DNA of 64,000 nucleotides from Alphaproteobacteria bacterium (GTDB taxonomy: Bacteria; Pseudomonadota; Alphaproteobacteria; UBA9219; RGZA01). The stretch is from NCBI GenBank assembly GCA_033762625.1, contig JANRLI010000003.1, positions 124,001 to 188,000 on the forward strand. The letters are read 5' to 3'. Numbering within the stretch: the stretch's first letter is position 1; each line of letters opens with the position of its first letter. Position numbers and translations under genes: made by a program. A model generated the notes under the pieces. It did no database searches, was not told where the DNA came from, and saw only the letters and a program-made list of their open reading frames with translations. This document shows positions 11,601 to 19,680 of this stretch, one piece after another.

Positions 11601-14600
11601 ATACAATCTTTATTCGCGCGGCACGTGATGTATTGCTGACGCAAACCATCACAACCACAAACACATCAGCAAACGCGATTGTGCTTGTTGCAGGTCGTAA
11701 CTTTATTAATACTGCCGGTGCAAATCCGCTCACTACAGGTGCGGGTGGTCGTTGGCTTGTGTACAGCACAAACCCGACCGATACGACCGGTGAAGAGACT
11801 ATGAGCAATGCGTTCAACCGCTACACCTGTACCTATGGCGGTTCGTGCCCAACTATTCCTGGAACAGGGAATGGATTATTGTATTCCTATACACCAATGC
11901 TTGATGTGACGATTGACCCGCAAACCTATAACTATGGAGACGCGATTATTCCGCCAACGGGTTATACGTTGCAGACATCGGGTTACTTGAATGCATTGGA
12001 TTCGTCGCAGGGTAGCGTGGGCGGTGTGGGGAATTTCGCAACCAGCTATGTCCAAGGTGATAATGCCGGTACAAGCTTCACCATTACTAATAATGGCAGC
12101 ACATTTACATCCAATCTTGGCTATGGATTTAATTATATCTCGCCAACAGGCCTTACCGTTGGTCAGCGTGCGATTACTGTGCAGGTCAGCGATCAAACGC
12201 GCGTTTATGGTAACGCGCCGCTAAACACCGCATACACACTTGCTAGCGGTTCATTCTATAGCACCGATGCGGCTACATTGAACTTAACGACCGATGCAAC
12301 ACTATCGTCATCCGGCAATTACAATTACCGGGCAACACCGTGGGCGCTTTCGGCGAATGGTGCAACTTTCACATCGGGTCTGGCAAGCAACTATAATATT
12401 ACCTACCTCGCAGCACCAACCGGTCTTACAATCACGCAGCGTCCGCTTACCGTCAGTGCAACTGGTGTGAACCGCGTTTATGATGGGTTGACAGGTGCAA
12501 CCGTAAATCTTGGTGATAATCGCGTATCGGGCGATGTGCTTACCGCATCTTATACCACAGCAACCTTCCTTGATAAGAATGTGGCGAATGGTAAGACTGT
12601 CAATGTAAGTGGCATCAATTTGACCAATATTGATGCTGATAACTACACCTTTAACACAACCACCAGTACGACAGCCAATATTACACCGCGTGCCTTGACG
12701 ATTTCGGCAACTGGGGTTGATAAAGTTTATAATGGTAATACAACTGCCAGCGTCAATTTTACCGATGATCGCGTAGCAGGTGATGTGTTCACCACCAGTT
12801 ACGGTTCTTCCACCTTTGGTGATAAGAATGTAGGTACCGGCAAGGCAATTAGCGTGACGGGTATCAATATCACTACAGGCGATGCTGGAAATTATACGTT
12901 TAATACAACTGCCAGTGCTTCCGCGGATATCACGCAGCGCGCACTCACTATAACCGCAACTGGCGTTGATAAAGTTTATAACGGCTTGACCGCTGCTGCC
13001 GTAAGCTTTGGTGATGACCGTGTAGCAGGAGATATATTTACTATCAATTACACTGGTAATTTTGGCGATAAAAATGTAGGTGTTGGTAAAGCAATTAGCG
13101 TAACGGGAATTAACCTGACCGGAACCGATAGCGGCAATTATAGCTACGCTTCGACTGCCAGCACTTCAGCCGATATCACGCAGCGCAGCCTGACCATTAC
13201 TGCAACGGGTGTGAATAAAGTTTATAATGGTAATACAACCGCCAGTGTCAATTTTACCGATGACCGTGTAGCAGGTGATGTGTTCACCATCAGTTACAGT
13301 TCTTCCGCCTTTGGTGATAAGAATGTAGGTGCCGGTAAGGCAATTAGCGTGACGGGTATAAACATCGCAACAGGTGATGCTGGCAATTACACATATAATA
13401 CAACTGCCAGCACTTCCGCAGATATTACGCAGCGCGCCCTTACCATCAGTGCAACGGGTGTGAATAAAATTTATAATGGTAATACAACCGCCAGCGTCAA
13501 TTTTACCGATGACCGCGTAGCAGGTGATGTGTTTACGACCAGCTATGGCGCAGCGAACTTTGCTAATAAAAATGTTGGAACTGCCAAGTCAATCAGTGTA
13601 ACCGGAATCAATATTTCAACAGGCGATGCTGGAAATTATACGTTTAATACAACTGCCAGTGCTTCCGCTGACATTACCCAGCGCGCCCTTATTATCAGTG
13701 CAACGGGCGTTGACAAAGTCTATAACGGTAACACAACTGCTGGCGTGACCTTTACCGACGACCGCGTAGCAGGTGATGTGTTTACGACCAGCTATGGCGC
13801 AGCGAACTTTGCTAATAAAAATGTTGGCACTGCCAAGTCAATCAGTGTAACCGGAATCAATATTTCAACAGGCGATGCTGGAAATTATACATTTAATACC
13901 ACAGCTTCTGCTTCCGCTGACATTACCCAGCGCGCCCTTACCATCAGTGCAACGGGTGTGAATAAAGTTTATAATGGTAATACAACCGCCAGCGTCAATT
14001 TTACCGATGACCGCGTAGCAGGTGATGTGTTTACGACCAGCTATGGTGCAGCGAACTTCAGTAATAAAAATGTGGGTATCAGTAAGAGCATCAGCGTAAC
14101 CGGTATAAACATCACGACCGGCGATGCTGCAAACTATACGTTTAATACCACGGCTTCAACATCGGCCGATATTACCCAGCGTGCACTTACCATCAGCGCA
14201 ACGGGCGTTGATAAAGTCTATAACGGTAACACAACTGCTGGAATTACCTTTACCGATGACCGCGTTGCAGGTGATGTATTCAACACCAGCTATGGCGCAG
14301 CGAACTTCAGTAATAAAAATGTGGGTGTCGGTAAGAGCATCAGCGTAACGGGTATAAACATCACTACAGGCGATGCTGGAAATTATACGTTTAATACAAC
14401 TGCCAGCGCTTCAGCCGATATCACGCAGCGCACGCTGAATATAAACGCAACGGGTGTGAACAAAGTATATGACGGTTCTGTGAATGCGGGTATTACGCTT
14501 TCGGATAACCGCGTAGCGGGCGATGTATTCACCACAACCTATGGCAGTTCGACCTTTGCAGATAAAAATGTAGGAACTACCAAGGCCATCACTGTTACAG

Positions 14601-15601
14601 GACTAAATATTACGGGCGGCGATTCCGGAAATTATACCTTTAATACAACGGACACCGCTGCGGCCAACATCACCAAACGTACCTTACTTGTTACGGCAGT
14701 AGGCGCAAGCAAGATATATGACGGTTTGACCGCTACAAGCGTTACCCTGAATGATAACCGCGTTGCGGGCGATGTATTCATCACCAGCTATGGCGCTGCA
14801 AACTTTGTGAATAAAAATGTGGGCGTAGGTAAATCCATTAGCGTAACTGGCATCAATGTTTCAACAGGTGATGCTGGCAATTACAACTTCAACACAACGG
14901 CAAGCGCTTCGGCGACAATTACGCCGCGCACACTTGTAGCCAGTATTGTTGGCCACAATAAAATATATGATGGGACAACAAACGCAGGCATCCACATCAC
15001 CGATAATCGAATAGCAGGTGATGTGTTTGGCTATAACTACAACGCCAATTTTGGCAACAAGAATGTGGGAGTTGGCAAAACAATCAATGTAACAGGCATC
15101 GGCCTCGTCGGTGTGGATAGCGCCAATTATACAAGTGCGAGTACGGGCGCAGCCAACGCTGATATTACACCACGTGCATTGCTGATTAGTGCAACGGGCG
15201 TAAATAAAATCTATGATGGGAATGATAACGCAATTGTTACCCTTAATGATAATCGCGTGTCCGGCGATATCTTGACCTATACCTATAGCGGGGCGCATTA
15301 TTCAAGCAGCAGCATAGGCAGTAATAAGCCTGTTAACGTGATTGGTCTCACTTTGACGGGTGCGGATAGCAGCAACTACACCTATAATTCCAGTGCAGTC
15401 ACGATCGCAGATATTCTTGCGACCGGAGCGCCGGTGGTAGTCGATGTAACGCCTGCGCCGGATAGGTCACTTGCGTTGCAACTTCCAAATACTGTCAAGA
15501 AGAGCATACAAACGCTTTTGTCAATTCCTGAGTTCCTTATCTTTGATGATGAATGGCAGAAGCGTCAACGCAGGCTTCCGACTGTTGGAATGCTGCGTTA
15601 A
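5633..15601 (+). CDS. Giant TpsA exoprotein: filamentous-haemagglutinin-type adhesin with two repeat arrays
   Basis: A 3,322-residue secreted protein, probably an adhesin or matrix protein, exported by the upstream TpsB. The start is GTG at 5633, as a TGA lies in frame at 5618. An N-terminal signal peptide (about 1-37) leads into the TPS domain, whose recognition motif reads NQNGVVFG (from residue 118) where the classical form is NPNG. Ten modules carrying SGINGTRP follow between 7400 and 11000, with four consecutive exact 378-nt (126-residue) spacings, likely a beta-helix. MBG-like sequence occupies about 11890-12440. Twelve YDG-type modules of 83 residues run from 12440 to 15420. The last 60 residues are non-repetitive and basic, with no LPXTG or obvious toxin domain. 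Ligand unknown. Confidence 0.88.
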   Translation: MANSYRNSWWRNPFWNKFLRCLCAWLIFTHAIPLRANPQGGVVNAGSATISSNGSTVHINQHTDRAVIDWRGFDIAPNERTEFQQPSSGSIALNRVNSGGASHIDGQLSANGNIVIVNQNGVVFGRGAQVDVNSLIATTSDIRNEQFMSGGKLVFDKPSSNPNAQIINEGRITAKDAGLVGLVAPRVENRGVIAARLGRVHLASGETATVDFYGDGLLEVAVSDKVTKQFVSNTGVINADGGLVAMTAAAGKNIIDSVISGKGTISAKTIPLQNNNGNSSGKILIAGNSLSDVIIDGLIEASGLATGQTGGAIHIIGNRIALMNNTRVDVSGNAGAGEILVGGDYHGGAYRGMLDKPATAVEWGNTPGGYSAINTSPTAAFFAAYYEGLSTNRNVPTASRVFIDKNVMMVASSDVGNAGRIITWSNNGTAYYGHADLSAKGIRGNGGFIEVSGKDWLGFNGTVNTHAANGANGMLLLDPADITISNAIDADITPSSPFDSTGAATSNLDVVTLQNALASGAVTITSAAGTGGTGNITFVDAVSWNSSNALTVTASNNIIVNNTITNSGSGSITLNANIAAAGSITIASDISTGGSITMLANRDITLNATRTLTTGATGAMNLQAANGVIGGTGNLTISGNLSVGSGGLTLVSGINGTRPNYTGNNTTLVQNAGTLGAVSITGFQDVSIARAITSNSTITINPQRDITLTSAGSLTSTGAGSLISILAQRDITLNASSAIVTSATGAISLQAANGSTAGTGNLTLNGNLSIGTGNLTLLSGINGTRPNLTLSATTFTQLGATVGTVSLSGFQDITLSTNLATSAALTIAATGATRDFFASGTSVITSTSGITINPGRDFITSGTASMTAGGSFSVLAQRDITIGAGTTVSSNAGSGLSLQAANNSVVGTGNLTITGNISVGTGSFTLVSGINGTRPSLTLNTTTLTPLGASIGAISITGLQDVTVARNITGSGNITISPQRDFIINAGAVITTGGTFTSLAQRDITINATGGITTGATGAISLQAANNVITGTGNLTINGNLSIGTGTLTLVSGINGTRPSLTLNSTTLTPLGATIGTISITGMQDVTVARNITGSGAITISPQQSFTLNNSATLTTTGTANITILALRDITVAAGATMSGGNTGSLILQAANNVVAGTGNLTLSGNVSMGTGVLTLSSGINGTRPSWTIDNTTYTQLTGSVGVVTINGFQDVTVSKNLTGTGNITINPQRDFILSAGNTITTGAAGVFTVLALRDITTAATSNITTGATGGVSLRAANAVIAGTGNLTLGGTINIGTGALTLLSGINGTRPSITLDSTKLTLVGATVGAISITGFQDVTLARNLPGSSTVTISPQRDFALNSGFTLSTNSASAITILALRDITTAATSVISAGTTGSITLQAANNVVAGTGNLTLNGNLAVGSGTLTLRSGINGTRPSWTMDNTTYTQNSGTVGVVTIDGFQDVTVSKAVTGSGNITINPQRDFILSASQTITVGGAGVFTVLALRDIITNASSNITTGATGGVSLRAANAVVTGTGNLTLGGKINIGTGALTLVSGINGTRPSWTMNSSSLALLGATVGTTSITGFQDVTVAMNLPGSGSITIATQRDLTLNTSQTITTGAAGGLTLTAANNTVAGTGNLTLSGNLSVGTGALTLLSGINGTRPSYTLSSTNFTQQGASLGALSISGFLDFTLNRSLTSSAAVAIISNRDLNINAGNTLTGGAASAYSLQAANGAAGGTGNLNILGNMSAGTGNFTLLSGNNGGRPALTLNSTNLAMAATVGNFNTQGFSTLTISRAINSTGTITNSNNTLTVLGANITSTGTQTYSNATAIAEAASVTLTTTNAAVSFSTTLNGTAGGTTENLSVVAGTGTMTFTGIVGGTTALGNLSVTADNLTISANVNGTGTLTLQPSTAARIIVLGGAQADNLTTNGFNLSTAEVNRLVNGWGSIVFGNTTSGALTNTISAWNDPVSFTSGNDFASSVALTSSDTIFIRAARDVLLTQTITTTNTSANAIVLVAGRNFINTAGANPLTTGAGGRWLVYSTNPTDTTGEETMSNAFNRYTCTYGGSCPTIPGTGNGLLYSYTPMLDVTIDPQTYNYGDAIIPPTGYTLQTSGYLNALDSSQGSVGGVGNFATSYVQGDNAGTSFTITNNGSTFTSNLGYGFNYISPTGLTVGQRAITVQVSDQTRVYGNAPLNTAYTLASGSFYSTDAATLNLTTDATLSSSGNYNYRATPWALSANGATFTSGLASNYNITYLAAPTGLTITQRPLTVSATGVNRVYDGLTGATVNLGDNRVSGDVLTASYTTATFLDKNVANGKTVNVSGINLTNIDADNYTFNTTTSTTANITPRALTISATGVDKVYNGNTTASVNFTDDRVAGDVFTTSYGSSTFGDKNVGTGKAISVTGINITTGDAGNYTFNTTASASADITQRALTITATGVDKVYNGLTAAAVSFGDDRVAGDIFTINYTGNFGDKNVGVGKAISVTGINLTGTDSGNYSYASTASTSADITQRSLTITATGVNKVYNGNTTASVNFTDDRVAGDVFTISYSSSAFGDKNVGAGKAISVTGINIATGDAGNYTYNTTASTSADITQRALTISATGVNKIYNGNTTASVNFTDDRVAGDVFTTSYGAANFANKNVGTAKSISVTGINISTGDAGNYTFNTTASASADITQRALIISATGVDKVYNGNTTAGVTFTDDRVAGDVFTTSYGAANFANKNVGTAKSISVTGINISTGDAGNYTFNTTASASADITQRALTISATGVNKVYNGNTTASVNFTDDRVAGDVFTTSYGAANFSNKNVGISKSISVTGINITTGDAANYTFNTTASTSADITQRALTISATGVDKVYNGNTTAGITFTDDRVAGDVFNTSYGAANFSNKNVGVGKSISVTGINITTGDAGNYTFNTTASASADITQRTLNINATGVNKVYDGSVNAGITLSDNRVAGDVFTTTYGSSTFADKNVGTTKAITVTGLNITGGDSGNYTFNTTDTAAANITKRTLLVTAVGASKIYDGLTATSVTLNDNRVAGDVFITSYGAANFVNKNVGVGKSISVTGINVSTGDAGNYNFNTTASASATITPRTLVASIVGHNKIYDGTTNAGIHITDNRIAGDVFGYNYNANFGNKNVGVGKTINVTGIGLVGVDSANYTSASTGAANADITPRALLISATGVNKIYDGNDNAIVTLNDNRVSGDILTYTYSGAHYSSSSIGSNKPVNVIGLTLTGADSSNYTYNSSAVTIADILATGAPVVVDVTPAPDRSLALQLPNTVKKSIQTLLSIPEFLIFDDEWQKRQRRLPTVGMLR
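7400..11020 (+). repeat. Ten tandem modules of about 378 nt inside tpsA
   Basis: Each module carries the peptide SGINGTRP or a close variant (the tenth reads SGNNGGRP). The serine codon of this peptide falls at 7586, about 7967, about 8413, 8786, 9164, 9542, 9920, 10298, 10604 and 10910. Spacing is exactly 378 nt for four intervals from 8786 to 10298 and 306 nt for the last two. Modules repeat the order QRDIT, then LQAANN with GTGNLT, then SGINGTRP, then GFQDVTV. The DNA copies have diverged, so this array is older than the downstream one. Confidence 0.9.
12440..15421 (+). repeat. Twelve tandem YDG-type modules of 249 nt inside tpsA
   Basis: The anchor codon of the VYNG/VYDG motif falls at 12476, 12725, 12974, 13220, 13469, 13718, 13967, 14216, 14465, 14714, 14963 and 15209, giving nine intervals of 249 nt and two of 246 nt. 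Each 82-83-residue module reads R-(A/T)-L-x-I-x-A-T-G-V, then VYNG, DDRVAGDVF, KNVG, SVTGIN, GDAGNYTFNTT and ADITQ. Modules 5 to 8 (about 13440-14430) are nearly identical at DNA level, which points to recent duplication or gene conversion. Confidence 0.93.
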
Positions 15602-15684
15602 ACCGCCATTAAAACGTACTTCTATTTAAGCAGTTATTCCCGTATATAGATGCGTATGATCCCCATGCTCGTCTCCGCGTTTTA

Positions 15685-16893
15685 ATGCCTAAAAAAGTCC
15701 TATATATAGGTGTCGGAAATCCCATCCAGCCCAGCAGCGGCATGGATGTTGTATTGCGCGAACATATTCTGGAGCTTATTCAATGCCGTGACATTGAATT
15801 GCGCGGCATCATTGTCGAGCCCGGTGTGGCCGGAGCAATATCAAGCGCTAAGTCAAATCAGTGGCCGAATTTTACAATTCATACGGGAGATTTGCAGCGT
15901 GAAGCGGGCGGGGCATCGCGTGTTATCAAAAAACTGAAATCGGTTCTATTCAATTGTGCGCCGCTGGCAGCCTATGCATTTCAGTGTGATGCCGCTAAAC
16001 GGGAGATAAGTACAGAAATTTCCAAGCCATATGATCTGGTTATCATTGATCACTTGCTGGCACTCTGCAATATTCCATTTTCATCGTTGCTAGCATTAAA
16101 ATACAAAATAATATTGATTGCGCATGATGCCATGCCGCTCTATCTGCTTGGCACCAGCAAGCTTAAAACGAATATTCTTGCGAAGCTGTTTTTATATGGT
16201 GATGCCATCAAGGCGTGGATTGTTGAAGCTATTCTTGTCAAGCATTCCGCGTTGACTGTTTTTTTATCGCGCTATGACGAGCAGTTCTATGGTTGGCTTC
16301 GTGCTAAAACCTTGTCGCTATGTCCTATCCTGACTGAACGGCAGAGCCATGATAATCGTGATAGAGGCCATGCTAAACCTTATATTACATTTGTTGGTGG
16401 CACCGGGTTCTTACCCAATAAGGCTGCGCTGGAATGGATTATCAATCATCTTTCACCTGCGCTTGCTGCGCTCGATGCTTCTATATCCATCATGCTGGTG
16501 GGTAAGGGGAGCGCGGATTTACCAAATGCAAACAAACACAATATCAGGCATATAGGGTTTGTTTCAGACGAGCAGTTGTCAGAATTACTGCGTGAAGGCT
16601 TGGCGGTGATCAGCCCTGTGGTGCATGGTGGGGGCATCAAGATAAAAGTCTTGGAAGCGGTGATGGCAGGTAGCCCCATCGTTGCTACAGCAGAATCCCT
16701 GCGCGGTTTTGAATTTTTGGATATCGTGCCAACGATTAAGCTTGATAATCCAGAGGCGGCAGCGCAGGCGATTGTACGTTTGAAAAATGATCCCGCACAG
16801 CAAGAAGCTATGCGCCAGCACATTATTAGTAAATGGGATGAATATTGTGCGGCAAATAGCAATCAGCTCACTAAACAGGTGTTAGCCGCATGA
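15685..16893 (+). CDS. Glycosyltransferase, GT4 (group 1) type
   Basis: A predicted cytoplasmic GT-B-fold glycosyltransferase that adds a sugar to a lipid-linked repeat unit; donor and acceptor are unknown. The N-terminus (LYIGVGNPIQPSSGMDVVLREHI) matches the first Rossmann half. The C-terminal half has GGGIKIKVLEAVMAGSPIVAT, the nucleotide-sugar binding region with the first glutamate of an EX7E-like motif. At 402 residues it is a normal length. It opens the plus-strand polysaccharide block and overlaps the following flippase gene by an ATGA junction (16890-16893). Confidence 0.82.
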   Translation: MPKKVLYIGVGNPIQPSSGMDVVLREHILELIQCRDIELRGIIVEPGVAGAISSAKSNQWPNFTIHTGDLQREAGGASRVIKKLKSVLFNCAPLAAYAFQCDAAKREISTEISKPYDLVIIDHLLALCNIPFSSLLALKYKIILIAHDAMPLYLLGTSKLKTNILAKLFLYGDAIKAWIVEAILVKHSALTVFLSRYDEQFYGWLRAKTLSLCPILTERQSHDNRDRGHAKPYITFVGGTGFLPNKAALEWIINHLSPALAALDASISIMLVGKGSADLPNANKHNIRHIGFVSDEQLSELLREGLAVISPVVHGGGIKIKVLEAVMAGSPIVATAESLRGFEFLDIVPTIKLDNPEAAAQAIVRLKNDPAQQEAMRQHIISKWDEYCAANSNQLTKQVLAA

Positions 16894-18359
16894 GCGTAGG
16901 CGAGGATTTCAGAAAAAAAGCCATTCATAGTTTGATGTGGGCGGCCGCGCAAAGCTGGGGCAGTAAAGTCCTGACCTTTGTTTTGTTTATTGTGCTGGCG
17001 CGGCTGTTGACGCCGGTGGAATACGGCACCGTTGCCGCAGGTATTCTGGTGCTAACACTCATGACTATCGTTGCGGAATTCGGCTTTGGTGAAGCAATGA
17101 TCCAAAAGCAGGATTTAAAAGATGAAGATATCAACCTGCCATTCTTTATCTCGATTGGCCTTTCGGTGCTGCTGAGCATTGTGGTGATATGGAATGCCAA
17201 TCTGGTCGAGGAATGGATCGGCGTTGCGGGGCTAGCGCCGGTTGTGAAGGCAATCGCGTTTTTATCGCCTTTTAATACGGCGGCCCTGTTTCAGGAATCC
17301 TTATATCGGCGTCATACACAGTTCAAGCAATTGGCGCTGCGCACTTTGTCGGGTACAGCACTTGGCGGGGCAATTGCTATTGGTGTTGCTTATAGTGGGG
17401 GCGGAGTGTGGGCGTTGGTTACACAGATGTATGTAATGATTTTTGTGAACCTTATCTGGCTATGGTCACGGCCAGTGTGGAAACCCAGCTTTCAACTTGC
17501 AACAACAGCTTTAAAGCCATTGGTCAGGTTTAGCGCATCAATCTTTGGAATGCGTATTCTGGATTATTCATCTGTGCGTACCGCAGATTTTATGATTGTG
17601 ACCTTGTTTGGCACCGCAACCCTTGGACTATATAGCGCCAGTTACCGACTGCTTCAGGTGCTTATTATCTTACTGCAATCGGTGTTATCCGATGTGGCAT
17701 CGACGCTATTATCAAAAATTGCCCATGACCGACCGCGCATTCAAAATGTGTACCTCAATACCATAACAACCAACATGGCTATCATTTCGCCCATTTTCAT
17801 TATGTTGTCGGCGCTGGCTCCTGAAATTTGCGCGGTTCTGTTTGGGCATAAATGGGCGATGATCGACATGTTGGTACGCCCGTTGCTGCTGTTTGGCTCT
17901 GTTCAATGCCTGATGATTTTAAATGCATCGTATTTTTCATCCATGGGCCGTCCGATCTACCTTCTGTACTTGAATATCATCAAGGTTCTAGCGCTCGCAC
18001 CTGTGTTTATATTCAGCAAGGATGAGGACATCTTCACCTTCGTCACCTATTTCTGCATTGCGCAGTCCGCAGTGGTATTGCCGAGCTTCTTTTTTGCATC
18101 ACGCGTACTTGAAATAGAAATAATGGATCTGGTGCGCCGTTTTGTACCATTCATATTCTCAGCATCGCTCGGATTTGCGGCTGTTGTGCTCTCGCACGAT
18201 ATGTTTGTAGGTCTTATTGACGGAACATTCATTCGCGGTGTGATATTGGGCGCGGTGTTTGTAATCGTTTATGCATGCGGAGTTTTGCTGTTTGCGCGCG
18301 AACGCATGATGTCTATACTCGCGTTCTTGAACATTATGGGTCGTTTGAAGGGTTCATGA
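16890..18359 (+). CDS. Wzx-like polysaccharide flippase (MOP superfamily)
   Basis: A 489-residue integral membrane protein with about 12-14 hydrophobic segments, as in O-antigen and exopolysaccharide translocases that flip undecaprenyl-linked repeat units to the periplasm. The N-terminus (RKKAIHSLMWAAAQSWGSK, then LARLLTPVEYGTVAAG) is typical of the polysaccharide-biosynthesis branch of the MOP superfamily. It overlaps the upstream glycosyltransferase by 4 nt and the downstream pyruvyltransferase start by 4 nt (18356-18359), so the three genes are likely translationally coupled. Substrate specificity cannot be read from the sequence. Confidence 0.85.
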   Translation: MSVGEDFRKKAIHSLMWAAAQSWGSKVLTFVLFIVLARLLTPVEYGTVAAGILVLTLMTIVAEFGFGEAMIQKQDLKDEDINLPFFISIGLSVLLSIVVIWNANLVEEWIGVAGLAPVVKAIAFLSPFNTAALFQESLYRRHTQFKQLALRTLSGTALGGAIAIGVAYSGGGVWALVTQMYVMIFVNLIWLWSRPVWKPSFQLATTALKPLVRFSASIFGMRILDYSSVRTADFMIVTLFGTATLGLYSASYRLLQVLIILLQSVLSDVASTLLSKIAHDRPRIQNVYLNTITTNMAIISPIFIMLSALAPEICAVLFGHKWAMIDMLVRPLLLFGSVQCLMILNASYFSSMGRPIYLLYLNIIKVLALAPVFIFSKDEDIFTFVTYFCIAQSAVVLPSFFFASRVLEIEIMDLVRRFVPFIFSASLGFAAVVLSHDMFVGLIDGTFIRGVILGAVFVIVYACGVLLFARERMMSILAFLNIMGRLKGS

Positions 18360-19576
18360 CAAAAAAAATTACCATTAAGCGTATTGTAAATGCGGTTTTG
18401 TCGCGTATTCCATTTGTTGCCGCGCTACGCACCAAGCACCAATATAATAAGACCCTGCAGCAATGGTCGTTGTTTATCCAATCTGCAACGGCTAAACCCG
18501 CATCGCAGTGTTTTGATAGGTTGCTGATTATTCCATCTGAACCGTACACGTTAATCGGCTCACGCGGTGACCATGCGATGATGACCGCCATTATTGATAA
18601 GGCGCGATTAAAAAATCCAAACATAAAAATTGCATTACTGACCGCAACGAATGGAGCGGATGCAGCAGCGCATAAAATGGGCTGCGTGCCGTTGCGCGTA
18701 TGGCAAGATAGGATTAATCCGGAACGGCTTTATGCGGATTTAAAGAGCTATGCACCTGATGCAGTGGCACTGCTTGGTGCAGATGCGATGGATGGGTATT
18801 ACACATCCTATGGCACACTAAGTTATTTAATTATTGGCGATGTATGCGCGCGTTTGGGCGCACGAGTTGCGTTTATTGGTTTTAGTTTTAATGCTGCGCC
18901 AGCGCCGGAACTTAAAGCAGCTTTCCAGCAAATGCATCCAGCCGTGAGCTTCAACTTGCGTGATGCGATTTCAAACCGTCGTTTCAAGGAATTTACATCG
19001 CGCGATACGCATCAGGTTGCAGATGCAGCCTTTTGTCTTAAGCCAGATGTGCAGAGCGCGGAGTATAAGAGTGTTAGCCATTGGGCCCGCCAGCAACGCG
19101 AGGCAGGAAATCTGGTACTTGGTTTCAACCTGCACCCCATGTTGATTAAACATGCAAGTGCGCAGCAAATTAAAGCGCTGGTGGATGGCATAGTGAATGT
19201 TATTTCAGGTGTTTCGCAGCACAAGAAAATTAGCTGGCTGCTTGTCCCGCATGATTTTCGTGACAAGGTGGCAGATAATGTCTGCTTAGATGCAATCGCG
19301 CAGCAATTGCAGGGGAGGAGCCTAAAAAATGCCCTACAAGTTACAGGGCAGCCCACTGCCGCAACGCTGAAAGCGATGGTTGGTCTGACTGATGGGCTTG
19401 TCACGGGCCGTATGCATTTGGCAATCGCCGCGCTTGGCATGGGCGTGCCGGTTCTGGCGCTGACATATCAAGATAAATTCCAGGGTTTGTTTGATTATTT
19501 CGATTTGCCGGAATGGTTATTGGTCAGCCCGAATGCCGCGTTTGAAACGCAAGGTTTAATCGCCAAAATTGAGTAA
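18356..19576 (+). CDS. Polysaccharide pyruvyltransferase family protein, apparently C-terminally truncated
   Basis: A member of the polysaccharide pyruvyl transferase family, which transfers pyruvate from phosphoenolpyruvate to sugar residues. The reading frame is open from 18275, but the ATG at 18356 forms an ATGA overlap with the flippase stop and gives a sensible 406-residue protein. Family-like features are SRGDHAMM near the N-terminus, NLRDAISNRRF mid-protein and GLVTGRMHLAIAALGMGVPVLAL near the end. The TAA at 19574-19576 is followed in the same frame by 33 more coding-looking codons ending in a TAG at 19676-19678, two nt before the convergent neighbour. The TAA is therefore probably a nonsense mutation or a sequencing error. 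Confidence 0.78.
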   Translation: MTKKITIKRIVNAVLSRIPFVAALRTKHQYNKTLQQWSLFIQSATAKPASQCFDRLLIIPSEPYTLIGSRGDHAMMTAIIDKARLKNPNIKIALLTATNGADAAAHKMGCVPLRVWQDRINPERLYADLKSYAPDAVALLGADAMDGYYTSYGTLSYLIIGDVCARLGARVAFIGFSFNAAPAPELKAAFQQMHPAVSFNLRDAISNRRFKEFTSRDTHQVADAAFCLKPDVQSAEYKSVSHWARQQREAGNLVLGFNLHPMLIKHASAQQIKALVDGIVNVISGVSQHKKISWLLVPHDFRDKVADNVCLDAIAQQLQGRSLKNALQVTGQPTAATLKAMVGLTDGLVTGRMHLAIAALGMGVPVLALTYQDKFQGLFDYFDLPEWLLVSPNAAFETQGLIAKIE

Positions 19577-19678
19577 TTTATTGATGAACGTAGCAATTTG
19601 CAGAATACCATCGCTGTGCATTTGCCAAAGATTCAGGAATTATCGAACAATAATTTTATGTTTATGGATGCTGGCTAG
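19577..19678 (+). pseudogene. Detached in-frame C-terminal tail of the pyruvyltransferase
   Basis: After the TAA at 19574 the same frame continues for 33 codons without interruption to a TAG at 19676. The encoded peptide begins FIDERSNLQ and ends NNNFMFMDAG, a plausible amphipathic C-terminal helix. There is no start codon or ribosome binding site for separate translation. If TAA were a sense codon the gene would end two nt before the convergent acetyltransferase gene, which fits the packing of other gene pairs here. Confidence 0.55.
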
Positions 19679-19680
19679 CG

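Noticed and set aside
13220-15209. CRISPR-like periodicity
   Set aside because: The 249-nt periodic repeats are in frame and encode protein modules; there are no short repeats with unique spacers.
18275-18355. Upstream start for the pyruvyltransferase
   Set aside because: The extra residues come from the flippase C-terminal coding region read in another frame; the ATGA overlap at 18356 is the better start.
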